From: Sabellastarte sp. h YS-2021
Lineage: Eukaryota; Annelida; Polychaeta; Sabellida; Sabellidae
DNA: 64,000 nt
Direction of reading: 5' to 3'
Assembly: GCA_964017235.1 (NCBI GenBank)
Contig: OZ024938.1
Span: 60,751,816 to 60,815,815 of the forward strand
Notes under the pieces: generated by a model
What the model was told of the DNA's origin: nothing
What the model saw: the letters and a program-made list of their open reading frames with translations, nothing else
Database searches by the model: none
Position numbers and translations under genes: made by a program
Shown here: piece by piece, positions 33,101 through 42,049 of the stretch
Layout of the letters: every line of letters begins with the position of its first letter
Numbering within the stretch: the stretch's first letter is position 1

Positions 33101-35950
33101 GTGTTGTGAGATCTGTAGTGCAAACTCCAGCCAACAGACCAGTACCTGCATGTTAAAAGCAGTTACTTGACATCTACTATCTACCAAAAACTATAACCAG
33201 TGTAAAATATTTTCTTATTTTGGTTTTTACATTAAGTGGTATAATAGTACTATTAGAATTACAATAATCCTGGCCAAACTTCTGTGTCTTGCATTTGACC
33301 CAGACCTGTAGAATTTCAATACCATCAGACTAACTACTCTGACAGGACAAGTCCATTTTCCTGACCCTACCAGTCTGTTGGCAGTAGAAATGATAGTTAG
33401 GAGATGGCAAGATTGTAGCCACGCCATTTCATCATTTTGGCATAACTTGGGGCCAGACTCCCCAACCTATATATTCTTAACACAAATTTCACAAACAGTA
33501 GCCTTTCAGTCCCTCAGTAATACAATTTAGGAAGCATCTTAAGAGCCTCCACTTCAACAGAAGCTCCAATTGTGCAAACATCTACTTCCTCCACAAACTG
33601 ACCACGGCCATAATTTCCACATAGAATCATAAGGCCCATTCATACTATAAGCCGTGTGGCAGGATGTAAGAGTGGCTTTAGGAAGTATACTAAGAGCCAT
33701 CTCTTTAACTCCCAGTTTTCCCACTTGTTATCTTCTCCTTGTTTATATCCACAAGGTTTATTACTGACCAAGAATGTCAATAGATTATCACTTTCTCTTA
33801 CTTCTTTGTTAGTGTTTAGTGCATTAACTTCCCCTACATCAGAAGATATTGCATCTGCAAAGCAGTAGATTACACTATATAAAATGCATTTATAGTTCTA
33901 ATCACTTGTTAGTCTGCATGACAACCATACTGCACCACACACAAACAATAATTTTATAAACAATACTCATTGTCAAACCATTTCCAGATGTCAAAGTAAA
34001 AACTTAGTTTCAAGAACATATTAGGTCATTTGTGTCATTAACAGCAACAACAACTGCTTTAATGTCAATGCAACCTTTAGAAAAGTGTGACTTTTCATCA
34101 ATACTTACAAAAAAACCAAGAAGGACAATACAAATGATTAGATAACAAGATGTATTTCTTAAACCCCCAAAATATTACAAAAATCTATTGCAAAAGCATA
34201 AAATAATTCACAAGCTGTTTATTATCACGATACAGAGTAAAGAATGCACAAGCACCCTAAAAGTCCATATGTTTTTTAAATTATCTCCTACCAGTGGAAG
34301 AAGGCCATGGTTGGGAGATTATAAAACATCTTCTGTATGTGCATCTGTGTGTGCGTGCGTCCGTTCATCACATTTTTACATAAACCTTAATATCTCATTC
34401 ATTAATTTTATAAAGATGTCTTCATGGCTCTATGGGGTCCCGAATGTGAAAACAATTTATAGCATATCATGGCCTCAGACTCTTTTCCAATCGCTGACTT
34501 TGATCTTTGACCCCTTCTTCAATGTCAAGTGGGGTCATCTTACTACTAAGGCCTTATACCTGGACCCTTAGTTCTCCAATGGTACTGATCCTTAGGTTAA
34601 GCTTCTCTTACATCCCATCGTACGTATATATACACGTAAGTGTGCTGCAAATATTGTTAAAAAATATGAACGTAGCCTGGCAGTGGGGTAGCAGAGATTT
34701 CTACGTGCAAACAAGGAATATTTTTCTGACAAGAGTGTCAGTACTTGAACATCAAAGAACAGACTGCGGCTAGCTACAGACCCCACAGTGGGTTAATATG
34801 GATATAAGGTACACACGAGTGTATAATATGGCATGTGCAAACCCTGCAAGTGAATGGGGAGATCTTGCAACACTTGCAAGGGAAATGCACATGCACAAGT
34901 CTCTCGTTAGTTACCCTTGAGAAATGGCTGCATTTATGGCCATTCTGCGTGCACGCAGAGAAAATGTGCATGTCAATTTTCATTGCTGGGTCTGTGCGAC
35001 CTTGAAATTCTGTTATAAAATCGCAGGTGTAGCTTGTGTCCCTTGCAAATCATGCCATTTTTCTCTGTAACCAGGACGTACGTGCACATACGATGGGATA
35101 TAAGAGGGACTTTAGAGATAATCACTGCGGTAGTAGTCTTGTTTTTAACAAAGTGTTCTGCATAAACTATGCTTTATTAAACCATATGTCCATTCTGATG
35201 GTCACCAATATTTATCAAGTTTTACTTTTACAATGCTTAAATAGCTTCATCACATGACATCAAGACAGATGGAGGTAACTAAAATAGGTACCTAAAGTCA
35301 TAATCTTACATGTAAAACTAATCATATAGTGAACAAGATAAATAATCAGCTTACCTGTCCACTGAGATCACCATCAAAGTAAAGACTGAGGAAAATGTCA
35401 TGCCATAGTCAAAGAAGATCCATACCCCACACATAACTTCCCCAAAAGGCCAGTAGCCTAGCATGATATCAAAAGAGTAGAAGGACATTGCAGTGAGTGC
35501 CACCAGAAAATCTGTCATTCCCAGGTTGATGATGTAGTAGGTGAATGTATTCCTTAGTTTTCTATCAACAAAAGGAGATATAATGACCAAGAGGTTCCCT
35601 ACTATAGTCACAACTGTAAAAAGCAGGAGCACTGAGCCAATTATAATATTACCAGTCCTTGGGCCATCTGAACTTTGAACATCAAGAGTCTCTGATGCCG
35701 TAACATCATCCTTTTCTGTCAATGCTGATATGGTTTCAATCAAAGAGGTAATGGACAGCTCCGTGGCAGTGGTCAGTTCATCTTCACCAGTACCAATATA
35801 GCTAGTTTGAATGTCTGTTGTATGGGGATAGAAGCCTATATCACCTGGTGTAGTGACATTTTCAGTTGTCTGCATTACACTGGAATGACCACTGGTCAAT
35901 GAGTCAGTGGTGAAATAAAACCATGACCCAGTGAAAGATGGTTTGGTCAT
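20803..35950 (-). CDS. Class A aminergic-like G-protein-coupled receptor (four coding exons, 474 aa)
   Basis: A seven-helix plasma-membrane receptor. Coding exons 35355-35950, 33065-33145, 22196-22568 and 20803-21177 join with consensus GT-AG sites and compatible phases (596+81+373+375 = 1425 nt). The ATG is chosen because an in-frame TGA lies 15 codons upstream (35996-35998). Seen: a Ser/Thr-rich N-terminus of about 98 residues with one N-glycosylation site (N31), N119 (1.50), D147 (2.50), C174 and C250 for the extracellular disulfide, D181 (3.32, the amine-binding Asp) followed by Y182, DRY 198-200, P272 (5.50), CWVPF 410-414, W438 and Y441 (7.40, 7.43), NPFVY 447-451, and Cys residues in helix 8. 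Loop 3 is about 105 residues. D3.32-Y3.33 and NSTINP recall muscarinic/histamine-H3 relatives, but there is no Ser/Thr at 5.42 or 5.46, and 6.51-6.52 is Phe-His. The ligand is therefore unassigned. Confidence 0.9.
21178..22195 (-). other. GPCR intron 3
   Basis: 1,018 bp with GTAAGT and TATTACAG ends. It holds the two-unit repeat at 21420-21780 and a short perfect tandem duplication of about 29 bp at 22092-22148 (unit GATATGATATAATTTTAGCT plus CCAAATA), just inside the donor side. Confidence 0.85.
21420..21780. repeat. Two-unit tandem repeat, about 156 bp period
   Basis: AAGGTCACACCATGAC starts at 21438 and again at 21594. Both are followed by CACCTACACC, CCAATGT or CCAGTGTCCC, and CAACTTCCTACACC. 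The right end contains the palindrome CAGCCCTTAAGGGCTG. A diverged relative in opposite orientation is at 43551-43860 (GGTGTAGGAGGTTGATACTT and GATATTGGTTAGG). Confidence 0.65.
22196..22568 (-). CDS. GPCR exon 3: TM4, ECL2, TM5 and most of loop 3
   Basis: The acceptor CTATCTTTCAG is followed by the last base of Trp226, then LSVLAVWLAPCIL (TM4, with W233 and P236), the ECL2 Cys250, and TM5 from about 259 to 284 with P272 and Y280 (5.58). The rest is a Ser/Thr/Pro-rich cytoplasmic stretch ending at Gln350. The donor is CAG|GTAAGT in phase 0. Residues 264-271 read VAVVGHHT, giving V266 at 5.42 and G268 at 5.46, where monoamine receptors usually carry Ser/Thr. Confidence 0.92.
24880..26028 (+). 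mobile_element. 5'-truncated LINE, reverse transcriptase and C-terminal part of ORF2
   Basis: One open frame of 370 codons from 24916 (readable a few codons further upstream as IQNDIAFS) covers most of a non-LTR reverse transcriptase. Seen: motif A LLDLSAVFDTIDH, motif B GVPQGSVLGPLLF, catalytic YADD (residues 101-104), then a thumb/C-terminal part with LHWLPIQHRILFK and FAVAAPAEWNKLP. This wording is typical of the Jockey/CR1/L2 group. The endonuclease and early RT are missing, as expected of 5' truncation, and the final family-typical Lys-Thr-Tyr-Leu-Phe tail is replaced by SFLLMLY and a stop. No other break lies within the frame, so the copy is fairly young. It lies antisense to the receptor inside intron 2. 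A GC-richer coding stretch sets it off from the surrounding intron. Confidence 0.93.
26598..27480 (+). repeat. Low-complexity CAG/CAA-rich repeat, two related stretches
   Basis: A unit near CCAACTAATGCAGCTGCAGTCTC opens a run of CAG, CAA and CAACAGCC repeats at 27318-27470. A related segment, CCAACCAATACAGCTGCAGT, is at 26606. One plus frame gives a Gln-rich peptide (MQLQSQQIQQPMQQQSQ), and other frames give Ala/Thr-rich ones. Upstream at about 27095-27190, DDTHFDQFQNESFSLVREGK is open. It could be the remains of a Gag-like or host low-complexity coding region, but I cannot identify it. Confidence 0.5.
28996..29066 (-). repeat. Retroposon 3' tail-like fragment with (TAA)n
   Basis: AATAATAATAATAGTAGGATTTATATAGCGC is followed by AATGCGCTT some 30 bases on. 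Read on the minus strand this is GCGC...GCGCTATATAAAT with a TTA-repeat tail, as in the fragment at 12349-12412. No body is recognised. Confidence 0.5.
30102..30571 (+). mobile_element. Truncated inverted-repeat element, relative of 48828-49440
   Basis: It aligns to the reverse complement of the element at 48.8-49.4 kb over nearly its whole length. Shared landmarks are TTTGATATTTT, CGACTGTAACC, ATTTACACAATC, CTTAGTCCCAGA, GAAATCAGCTATTGC, CAGACC(A/G)GTCTGAGACCCAGT, TTATTCATGTTTTT and CTTTGGTGGAACAGGGGCAT. The right terminal repeat is present; the left one is missing. Internal CAGACCAGTCTGAGAC is self-complementary. Confidence 0.75.
32690..32760 (+). repeat. Fragment of a widespread 'AAGGAGGTAATGTTTT' repeat
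   Basis: CACAAGGAGGTAATGTTTTAGGTTGTGTTTGTCTATTTGTCTGTG resembles the left end of the element at 57851-58105 (CCAAGGAGGTATTATTTTC ... TTTGTCTGTTTG). Only one end is visible, and it is diverged. Confidence 0.35.
33065..33145 (-). CDS. GPCR exon 2: intracellular loop 2 and start of TM4
   Basis: An 81 nt mini-exon between an acceptor ACATGCAG and a donor TG|GTAAGT. It completes Arg199 and encodes YWSVGWSLHYRSHNTMKKC, then the first turns of TM4 ending in a split Trp226 codon. Its short open frame would be missed by length filters. It was found by matching the phase left by exon 1 and the family pattern after DRY. Confidence 0.9.
34315..34565 (+). repeat. Fragment of a GGGAGATTATAAAA-type repeat with one ~147 bp-like unit
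   Basis: GGTTGGGAGATTATAAAACATC followed by a TGTGTGTGCGTGCGTCCG run matches the left end of the element at 40536 (GGAGGGAGATTATAAAATGCATC and GTGTGTGCGTGGGTGCGTG). The following bases, around GATCTTTGACCCCTTCTTCAATG, look like a diverged, inverted unit of the 147 bp array at 4.9-5.7 kb. The resemblance is clearest in translation: IFDPFFNVKWG here against TFGPSFKVKQW there. Confidence 0.5.
34602..35110. mobile_element. MITE of about 510 bp with CTTCTCTTA(C/T)ATCCCATCGTA ends
   Basis: The left end CTTCTCTTACATCCCATCGTACGT is mirrored by ACGTGCACATACGATGGGATATAAGAGGGAC at the right. The interior carries ACTTGCAAGGGAAATGCACATGCAC and similar GCAAG/CTTGC motifs, with no coding capacity. It sits in GPCR intron 1, ending about 245 bp from exon 1. 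The short flanks do not show a clear target duplication. Confidence 0.65.
35355..35950 (-). CDS. GPCR exon 1: N-terminus to TM3
   Basis: It encodes residues 1-198 plus two bases of Arg199. TM1 is about 101-125, TM2 138-160 and TM3 171-196. The donor is CAG|GTAAGC. The intron falls in phase 2 inside the Arg codon of the DRY motif, a junction known from several class A receptor genes. No signal peptide is visible; the ectodomain is acidic and Thr-rich, with the N31 sequon ENVT. Confidence 0.92.
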
Positions 35951-36059
35951 ATTCTGGTCTGTTGTCTGTCTGAATTGGTTTCCTTGGCAGATTTTTCAGG
36001 TATACTTTTTTCCCTCGATTTTAGAAAGTCCCGGTGGCTCAGTGGCTATCTGACGTGAC
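35951..36059 (-). other. Probable 5' UTR of the GPCR, possible upstream intron
   Basis: Upstream of the ATG the frame is closed by TGA at 35996-35998, so this stretch is untranslated if transcribed. On the minus strand TTGTTATTTTAG at about 36060-36071 resembles a splice acceptor, which would start a 5' UTR exon at 36059. The promoter cannot be located from sequence alone. Confidence 0.4.
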
Positions 36060-36855
36060 CTAAAATAACAAAATACAACAGACTATACCATGGCATAAAA
36101 ATCTGACTTTACTTATTGACAGTTTATATGAATATAAATCTCCCTTTTTAACATATTTGGTAACCTTCTTTACAATTATATTACAAACTTACTTTATTAT
36201 ATTACAAACTTACTTTATATTACAAAGTAAATTGCATTTATGTAATATTTTATAAATTCGTGAATTTTGTAAATTTGTAACGTCAATGTTACCTATTCCA
36301 GATTTAAATATACATGTATTCATATCTAGTACCATTTGTCAAAATTTTATATTTTGATTTTGTAATTAATATTCTGTTATACCTACTCACTTAAAAAATT
36401 CATTCAGAATAAAATATGTCAGTAGAACAGTAGATTACATCCATCTACACTGCCTTCAAATCTGCCTTCAAAGCTTTGACCCTTCCAGTAGTTACACAGA
36501 AGCTTACCAATGTGATCCACCCTTAAAGACACCTTTATTTATCAGTGACTTGTCAGTGACTGCACTCATGTATCCAGTAATAGGCTGAATCTTCCTATTA
36601 CCCGACACAAGAGGTCAGTGCTAATTGACTTTATGAGTAGCATCTTGACAGCTAAGCAGCCTCCTCTTTAACCGATGAGATAGTAATTGAGTCCCTTTTT
36701 TCAGTAATTATCAGCAGATTAGTGTCCTTTCTAGGAGAGAAATATCTGTTTATGATATTCAAACGGTCAAATGGCATTGTTAAAACATAACAATAGTAGC
36801 CGTGGAATTCAGTGTCCTACTTTCATGTTACCTGCACAGTATAGAATAACAAGTA

Positions 36856-37664
36856 CAGTAGAACCTCGATTATCCGGCCTTCTATTATCCGAATCTCCGG
36901 ATTAACCGAACCGAAATCATGTCTCCCTACATATAATGCATGGTGAAGCGTGAGCGATAATACAAGATTTTACACAGTCTCGGAAACGATGAATTGCAGT
37001 GCTTTGTAAAACGTACCATTCACAGAGACGCCTAACTTCTTTCATCTTTATCACCATTGTTACAATAGGGGAGGGATTAATTCAATTACACAACCCCGCT
37101 TCACAACTTCTTTGATAATGCGCCAATCAATGAAAGCGTGTTCGATTGGCTTTCGCAATTCATAATCTCCCGGAGTAGGTTCGCAGACTGACAACGTGTA
37201 TCAAAAGAAAAGACGTCAACAATGCATTACCAACCAAACCCACATATCACTGAAGGCGTGTTCGCTTTGGGTTTTACAATAAATAATCTCCCGGACTTTT
37301 TCAAATGACAAAATGCATAACGATGTTTATATAAAACTAAAACGTCCACAATGCATGTACCAACCGAACACAACCGTTTCAAATCCGCGTAATATTTTAA
37401 ATAAAAATGAAAATATTCACAGACATGGAGCAAATAAATGACAATTTTAGGCTCAGTTATATAATATTACACAAATATATTAAACTATATCTTCAAATAC
37501 CACCGACGTCTATATTTAGTGCATAAATCAATGTTTCTTCAATTATCGCCCACTCGGTAACCTATAGACGGTGAATTTCGGTTTCCTTCATCTATCCGAA
37601 CCCCCCCGATTATCCGGCCGGATTGTATGTCTCCCACTGGGTTCGGATAATCGAGGTTCTACTG
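36856..37664. mobile_element. Tigger/pogo-like non-autonomous DNA element, 809 bp
   Basis: The left end CAGTAGAACCTCGATTATCCG and right end CGGATAATCGAGGTTCTACTG are perfect inverted repeats over about 20 bases, with a TA on each side (36854-36855, 37665-37666). CAGT-GAACCTCG-TTATCCG ends are characteristic of the pogo/Tigger branch of the Tc1/mariner superfamily. Inside is a diverged direct repeat of about 121 bp: GCGTGTTCGATTGGC near 37136 and GCGTGTTCGCTTTGG near 37257, each followed by AATCTCCCGGA and CAATGCAT(G)TACCAACC. No transposase is encoded, so movement would have depended on another copy. Confidence 0.9.
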
Positions 37665-37954
37665 TATAACGATTTTATCATGCATGTTATTAACTGAGCA
37701 GATTATGCGTCACAATTGTGCAAGAAATTAGCCGAAACAATTGTTAACAATAAGATATTTCATGGCATGGAAATTATCTTGCATTTTGAGTTTTAAGATT
37801 ATCTTAAAAGGTGATATCATCCTTAAGTAAATGTGTAGATGCCTATAAATGATGTAGAATCTTAAATAAATATTCATATTCATTTTCGACAATAAGCTGC
37901 ACACAATGGCCCCAGTTTTATCTTGTAATGTCACAAGAGTAAAGCTGACATTCA

Positions 37955-38048
37955 ACATTCAACAAATCTCGCCTCAATTCATTTATTTTATTAGTCTTTC
38001 CACATGTGGCGAATTTCAGATATGTGGCGAATTTTAGATTTCTTACTC
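37955..38048 (+). mobile_element. Right half of the MITE seen whole at 3957-4182
   Basis: ACATTCAACAAATCTC ... CCACATGTGGCGAATTTCAGATATGTGGCGAATTTTAGATTTCTTACTC matches the right part of the 3957-4182 element with only a few differences, followed by TA at 38049-38050. The left half is absent. Confidence 0.75.
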
Positions 38049-38050
38049 TA

Positions 38051-40186
38051 TCGGTACAATATAAAAGAGAGACTGTGTGAGATTTTTTAGATGTAGCCTA
38101 TGTATAAAAAAGATACAATCATCAATAGTATTTATTCGTCAATAGTCAATGAAAGATTGAGATAGCTTTTGTGGGTATGTCTTGGAAAGGGTAGCTATGT
38201 CTTCTTTGTTGTAATGTAGTTTCAAAAATTGGTACTTTAAGTCGGAGTGTCACTGAAAATGTGTAAATTAGTAAAACTTTATGTATATAAAATCATTTTT
38301 GTGTTAATTCTAAATCAACACCACAGAATCCACAGCATCTGATAGAGTAATTTGAGCACCTGGTAATGAGCCCAATTAAGCTGCCTTTGTAAGGCTGGGG
38401 CACAAACTTATTAACCTCTGACAAGGAGTAATCTGTAAATGACAAAAAGCTCCAAAAGTTCTGGACAAATTTTCCGGAAATATTGACAATGGCACAAGTG
38501 AAAGGTATTGAATTTTGGATCCAAAAATTTTAGAGGGATTTCTATCATTGCGCCAGTAAGACATTTTGGGCCTTAGAGGAGATCTTCTGTCCGTGTGTGC
38601 TTTTCTAGTTTAGCAAACTTTCTTTAAAATGGAGATTTACTCCAATTAAATTTTTTTGTTGGGTGACCCTATGTCTTAATTAGAAATAAATCATTCTAAT
38701 AACATAACTATTCACCACAAAAGGGACTAATCATAAGTATTGTTGTACGTAAAATTCATTCATACTTAAATCATTGCCTTGGATTTTGTTGTCTTACACT
38801 TAGATCCTAATTTCACCATGGCAAGGCTTCTTTCTGAATGTTTACCTACTGTGGCATTCCACATATTCCTCAAGGTGACAACAGGAAGACTAGTCAGCAG
38901 TCTCATCAGCCAACAACAAAAAAGTTCAAAAAGAAAACAATTTTCTGATATATATAGAACTCATTTTTACACATCTGCATCATGATATGCATCCAAGGTA
39001 AACAAAACCGTCACAGACAAGAACAATAAATGAGATTACCCATTTAATGAGATAGAGAGATGATAAATAATATCACCACAAGGAAGTAATATTTGTCTCA
39101 TTATTATTTCTATTATAAAACTGCTTTTTTTTCAAGTCAGGTTGACAACATAGTGTTGGAAAGGCATAGCTTAAGGACATTGAGATGTAACGTAATACCT
39201 ACATGGTTTCAAAAGCAACATTTAACCATACATCCTCAGGCCAGATGCCAGTGGGAACGTTACAATCCTTAGCAGTTATAGTCATATTGGGGCAAGTTTA
39301 AGTACTCTGAACATGTTGACATGACCTGGACTTGAACACACAATATCAGGGTTGAGAATCAAGTGATAATATAGACAAGAATTGAAAACCACAGTGATGG
39401 GCAATAGCAAACATTCTGTAGAGTGAAGACCCCTATTTTACTCTATCACGAATCTTTCTCAAGTTTTAAAATATAGCTATTGTTTCATAATGTTTGATTA
39501 AGTTAGACAACTATTAAAACAAGGCTGAAAGGGACTTCGGTCTACTGGCATGAGCGGCCGCAAAGCCATTAACGACACGAATTGTGTACTGAAGCGGTCA
39601 CCCATCCAAGTACTAACGTAACCCACTGTTGATTAACTTCGGTGAAGAGACAGGCACTCATCATGCTACGCCACAATTCATGAAAGTCCGAAGACAAAAA
39701 AGAAATTAAAGAAAGCGCGAGCCTTGCTAGAGCTCACGCTTAATAAAAAATTTTGCATTGGAAATCGGACATTTACACACAGAAAAAAGGAGAAAATATG
39801 TGGAATAAACATAATTGGTGAATTGGTCTAATTACTTGATAAACAGTATTATGGCATCATATGATCTATGGATAATTGAGGGAACATACGTTGATATAGA
39901 TAATAATAATAACAATTAAGGTTCAGTTCTATATTTCTACTGGCTTTCTTGTAAGTATAGTTATTACAGAAATTACAGTTATTACAGAAATTATGCTCAT
40001 TACATCAATCATATTGTCATTACAGAGATAATTTTGCTTTCAGCAATCTATCTACATGAGATCACCTCAGCTCTAAACTTTTGTAGACCCTGTGGCATTA
40101 CCTTTCTTGAAATTGGAGATTTCCTTAGAAGACTTTCATGCAGAGTAAAACTTAATACACAAATAAATTTGGTTTTGACGTGGCTT
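38051..40186. other. No gene recognised except a 5S-derived fragment
   Basis: AT-rich DNA with an AAATTACAGTTATTACAGAAATTA short repeat near 39968. Open frames up to 68 codons (38779) lack recognisable motifs. The 5S rRNA-related stretch at 39590-39676 is the only supported feature. Confidence 0.5.
39590..39676 (-). pseudogene. 5S rRNA-derived fragment (5S pseudogene or 5S-headed SINE relic)
   Basis: On the minus strand GTTAGTACTTGGATGGGTGACCGC matches the highly conserved internal promoter (box C) part of animal 5S rRNA. Further 5', CACCGAAGTTAATCAACAG corresponds to the A-box region (GAAGTTAAGCAAC in animals). The 5' third and the 3' end no longer pair as in 5S rRNA, so it is not a working gene. 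5S-headed SINEs (SINE3 type) are known in animals; no tail or target duplication is seen here to prove that origin. Confidence 0.7.
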
Positions 40187-40463
40187 GTAACAACTTATTT
40201 TGTATCAACGACTTAATTTGTATTACCTGACTTATTTTGTAGCAATTTTTGACTAATTTTGTATTACCGACTTATTTTGTAGTAAAATTGCCTATTTTGT
40301 ATTACTTGGCCGACGTACTTTGTACCAACAGTTGACTTAATATCTTACAAAATGGTGCGCAGAATTTTGACAAGATTTCAGGGTGATACAAAATAAGTCG
40401 AAAATACTAAATAAGCTGCTCTATAGACAACTTGTTTTGTATCAGTGACTTATTTGGTATTAT
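40187..40463 (+). repeat. ACTTATTTTGTAT-module repeat, copy 1
   Basis: It begins AACAACTTATTTTGTATCAACG and ends GACAACTTGTTTTGTATCAGTG plus ACTTATTTGGTATTA, so its two ends are direct repeats of about 37 bp. Further modules lie inside in both orientations (for example TGATACAAAATAAGTCG inverted). A conserved centre, TTACAAAATGGTGCGCAGAATTTTGAC, carries no such module. Copies in reverse orientation are at 44316-44564 and 46330-46578. Confidence 0.8.
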
Positions 40464-40773
40464 CAGGTTATAAAACTCCAAAATGTATAAGGAATTGTGT
40501 ATTTAAAACTGTGGAACTCTTTGTTCATTCATTATTATCTCCCGCCGGGCTTTAGTCCAGGAGGGAGATTATAAAATGCATCATGTGTGTGCGTGGGTGC
40601 GTGTGTGTGCATTAGTGTGCCATACAGATTTCTCCAAAACTACTACAGCTAGAAATTTTTTGTCCATTAATTGTCCTAATGAATTTTCATGCCCTTGGAA
40701 ATTTTGTTGGTTTTGTGGACTTAAGCCTAAAGATAAACAAGTAACAGCAATTTTAGCTACTTTGAGTAAAGGA

Positions 40774-41009
40774 TTCATTTATTTATTTGGAGTTTTACGT
40801 CGCTTTCAACACTGTACAGGTCATATCACGACGGGTAGTTGGAAGGGCAGAGGAAACCAGTACATAGAGTTCGCTAGGGTTCTGTACTGTAAACTGCCGA
40901 CCAACGGCAAGCAACTACCAGCTTTCCCACTTCAGGCCATGACGGGGATCGAACCCCGGCCTCAGAGGTGGGAGGCGAGAGTGCTACCACTTTGCCACCA
41001 TGGCCCCCC
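40774..41009 (-). mobile_element. tRNA-derived SINE, family A
   Basis: On the minus strand it has a head GGGGCCATGGTGGCAAAGTG, box B-like GGGTTCGATCCCCG, body and ATTTATTTATTT-complement tail. An exact 13 bp target duplication, TTTGAGTAAAGGA, lies at 40761-40773 and 41010-41022. It interrupts a tandem unit of the surrounding element, so it is the younger insertion. Confidence 0.92.
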
Positions 41010-42049
41010 TTTGAGTAAAGGAATCATAACTCCAAAACTATTGCAGTTAGAGGTTTTTCTTCAAATATGTTGTTTAGCAGTTTGTCCTTGGCTATAAGAT
41101 GGTACATAGTTTGGGGTTCCATTGCATGCCACAAGCGAGTAATCGCTATTATCTTATTTGAAGCAAAATAATGACAGAAGTAAATGTCAACTATCTTCAA
41201 AAGTATTAAAGTTAAGCAAATCTTTTCAATATGTTATTCATGAAGTTTTTGATAAGCTATCACATAGTGAAGTTTCAGATCTGTTGCACATTGGATAGCG
41301 GAGTAATAGCTACTTTGAAATTCTTCTTGTTGAGTAAATCCATTGTAACTCCAAAACTATTGCAGTTAGAGTTTTTCCTAAGAAATGTTGTTCAGCTACT
41401 TTGTTCTTAACTACCAGATGGCACATAGTTTGGACCTCCATTGCATATAATAAATGAGTAATAACTATTTTCTCATTTGTAGCTAAATCACAGAAGAACT
41501 AAATGTCAAATATCTTTAAAAGTTTTATAGTTAGGTCAATCTTTTCAAATATATTATTCATTGAGAATTTGATCACTGATCTTATACTACTTTTATATTA
41601 TTGTATCCACCTGAGCTATACTCATTTTGCCAATTTGTAACTCACTTGTAACTAAAAAGTATTCAACTCATAGATTTTTTATCAAATATGTTGTTCAGCT
41701 ACTTTTTGATGTTCTGTGTCATGGCAAATTTTCAGAGCTATAGCTCCACAGCTAACTGAGTAATATTTGTTTTACTATTTTGCTAATGAGTAAATCACTT
41801 GTAACTTCAAAAGTATAAAATTTAGAGGCTTTTAATCAAATATGTTGTTCATCTGCTTTTTGATGGTCTGTGTCATGATGAATTGTCAGAGCTGTAGCTA
41901 TAATGTTAACTGAGTAATGACTACTTTGACATTTTCTAAGTCACTTTTAAGTTCACGAGTATTCAGTTTAGAGGTTTGTTATAAAATATGTCATCCTTAG
42001 GGTGCCAAGGAATACTTCTCTAGGACATCTGAAATTTTTTTGACTTTTT

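Larger units (their letters stand above)
33146..35354 (-). other. GPCR intron 1
   Basis: 2,209 bp with GTAAGC at the donor and ACATGCAG at the acceptor. It contains a fragment at about 34315-34565 and a MITE at 34602-35110. The 33220-34180 part holds no recognised feature; a 70-codon open frame at 33656 has no known motif. Confidence 0.85.

Noticed and set aside
33656-33868. 70-codon open frame in GPCR intron 1, and neighbouring frames
   Set aside because: No motif, no family I recognise, and no splice sites compatible with the receptor.
40576-41097. 173-codon open frame
   Set aside because: It is mostly the antisense reading of SINE A and its host element.
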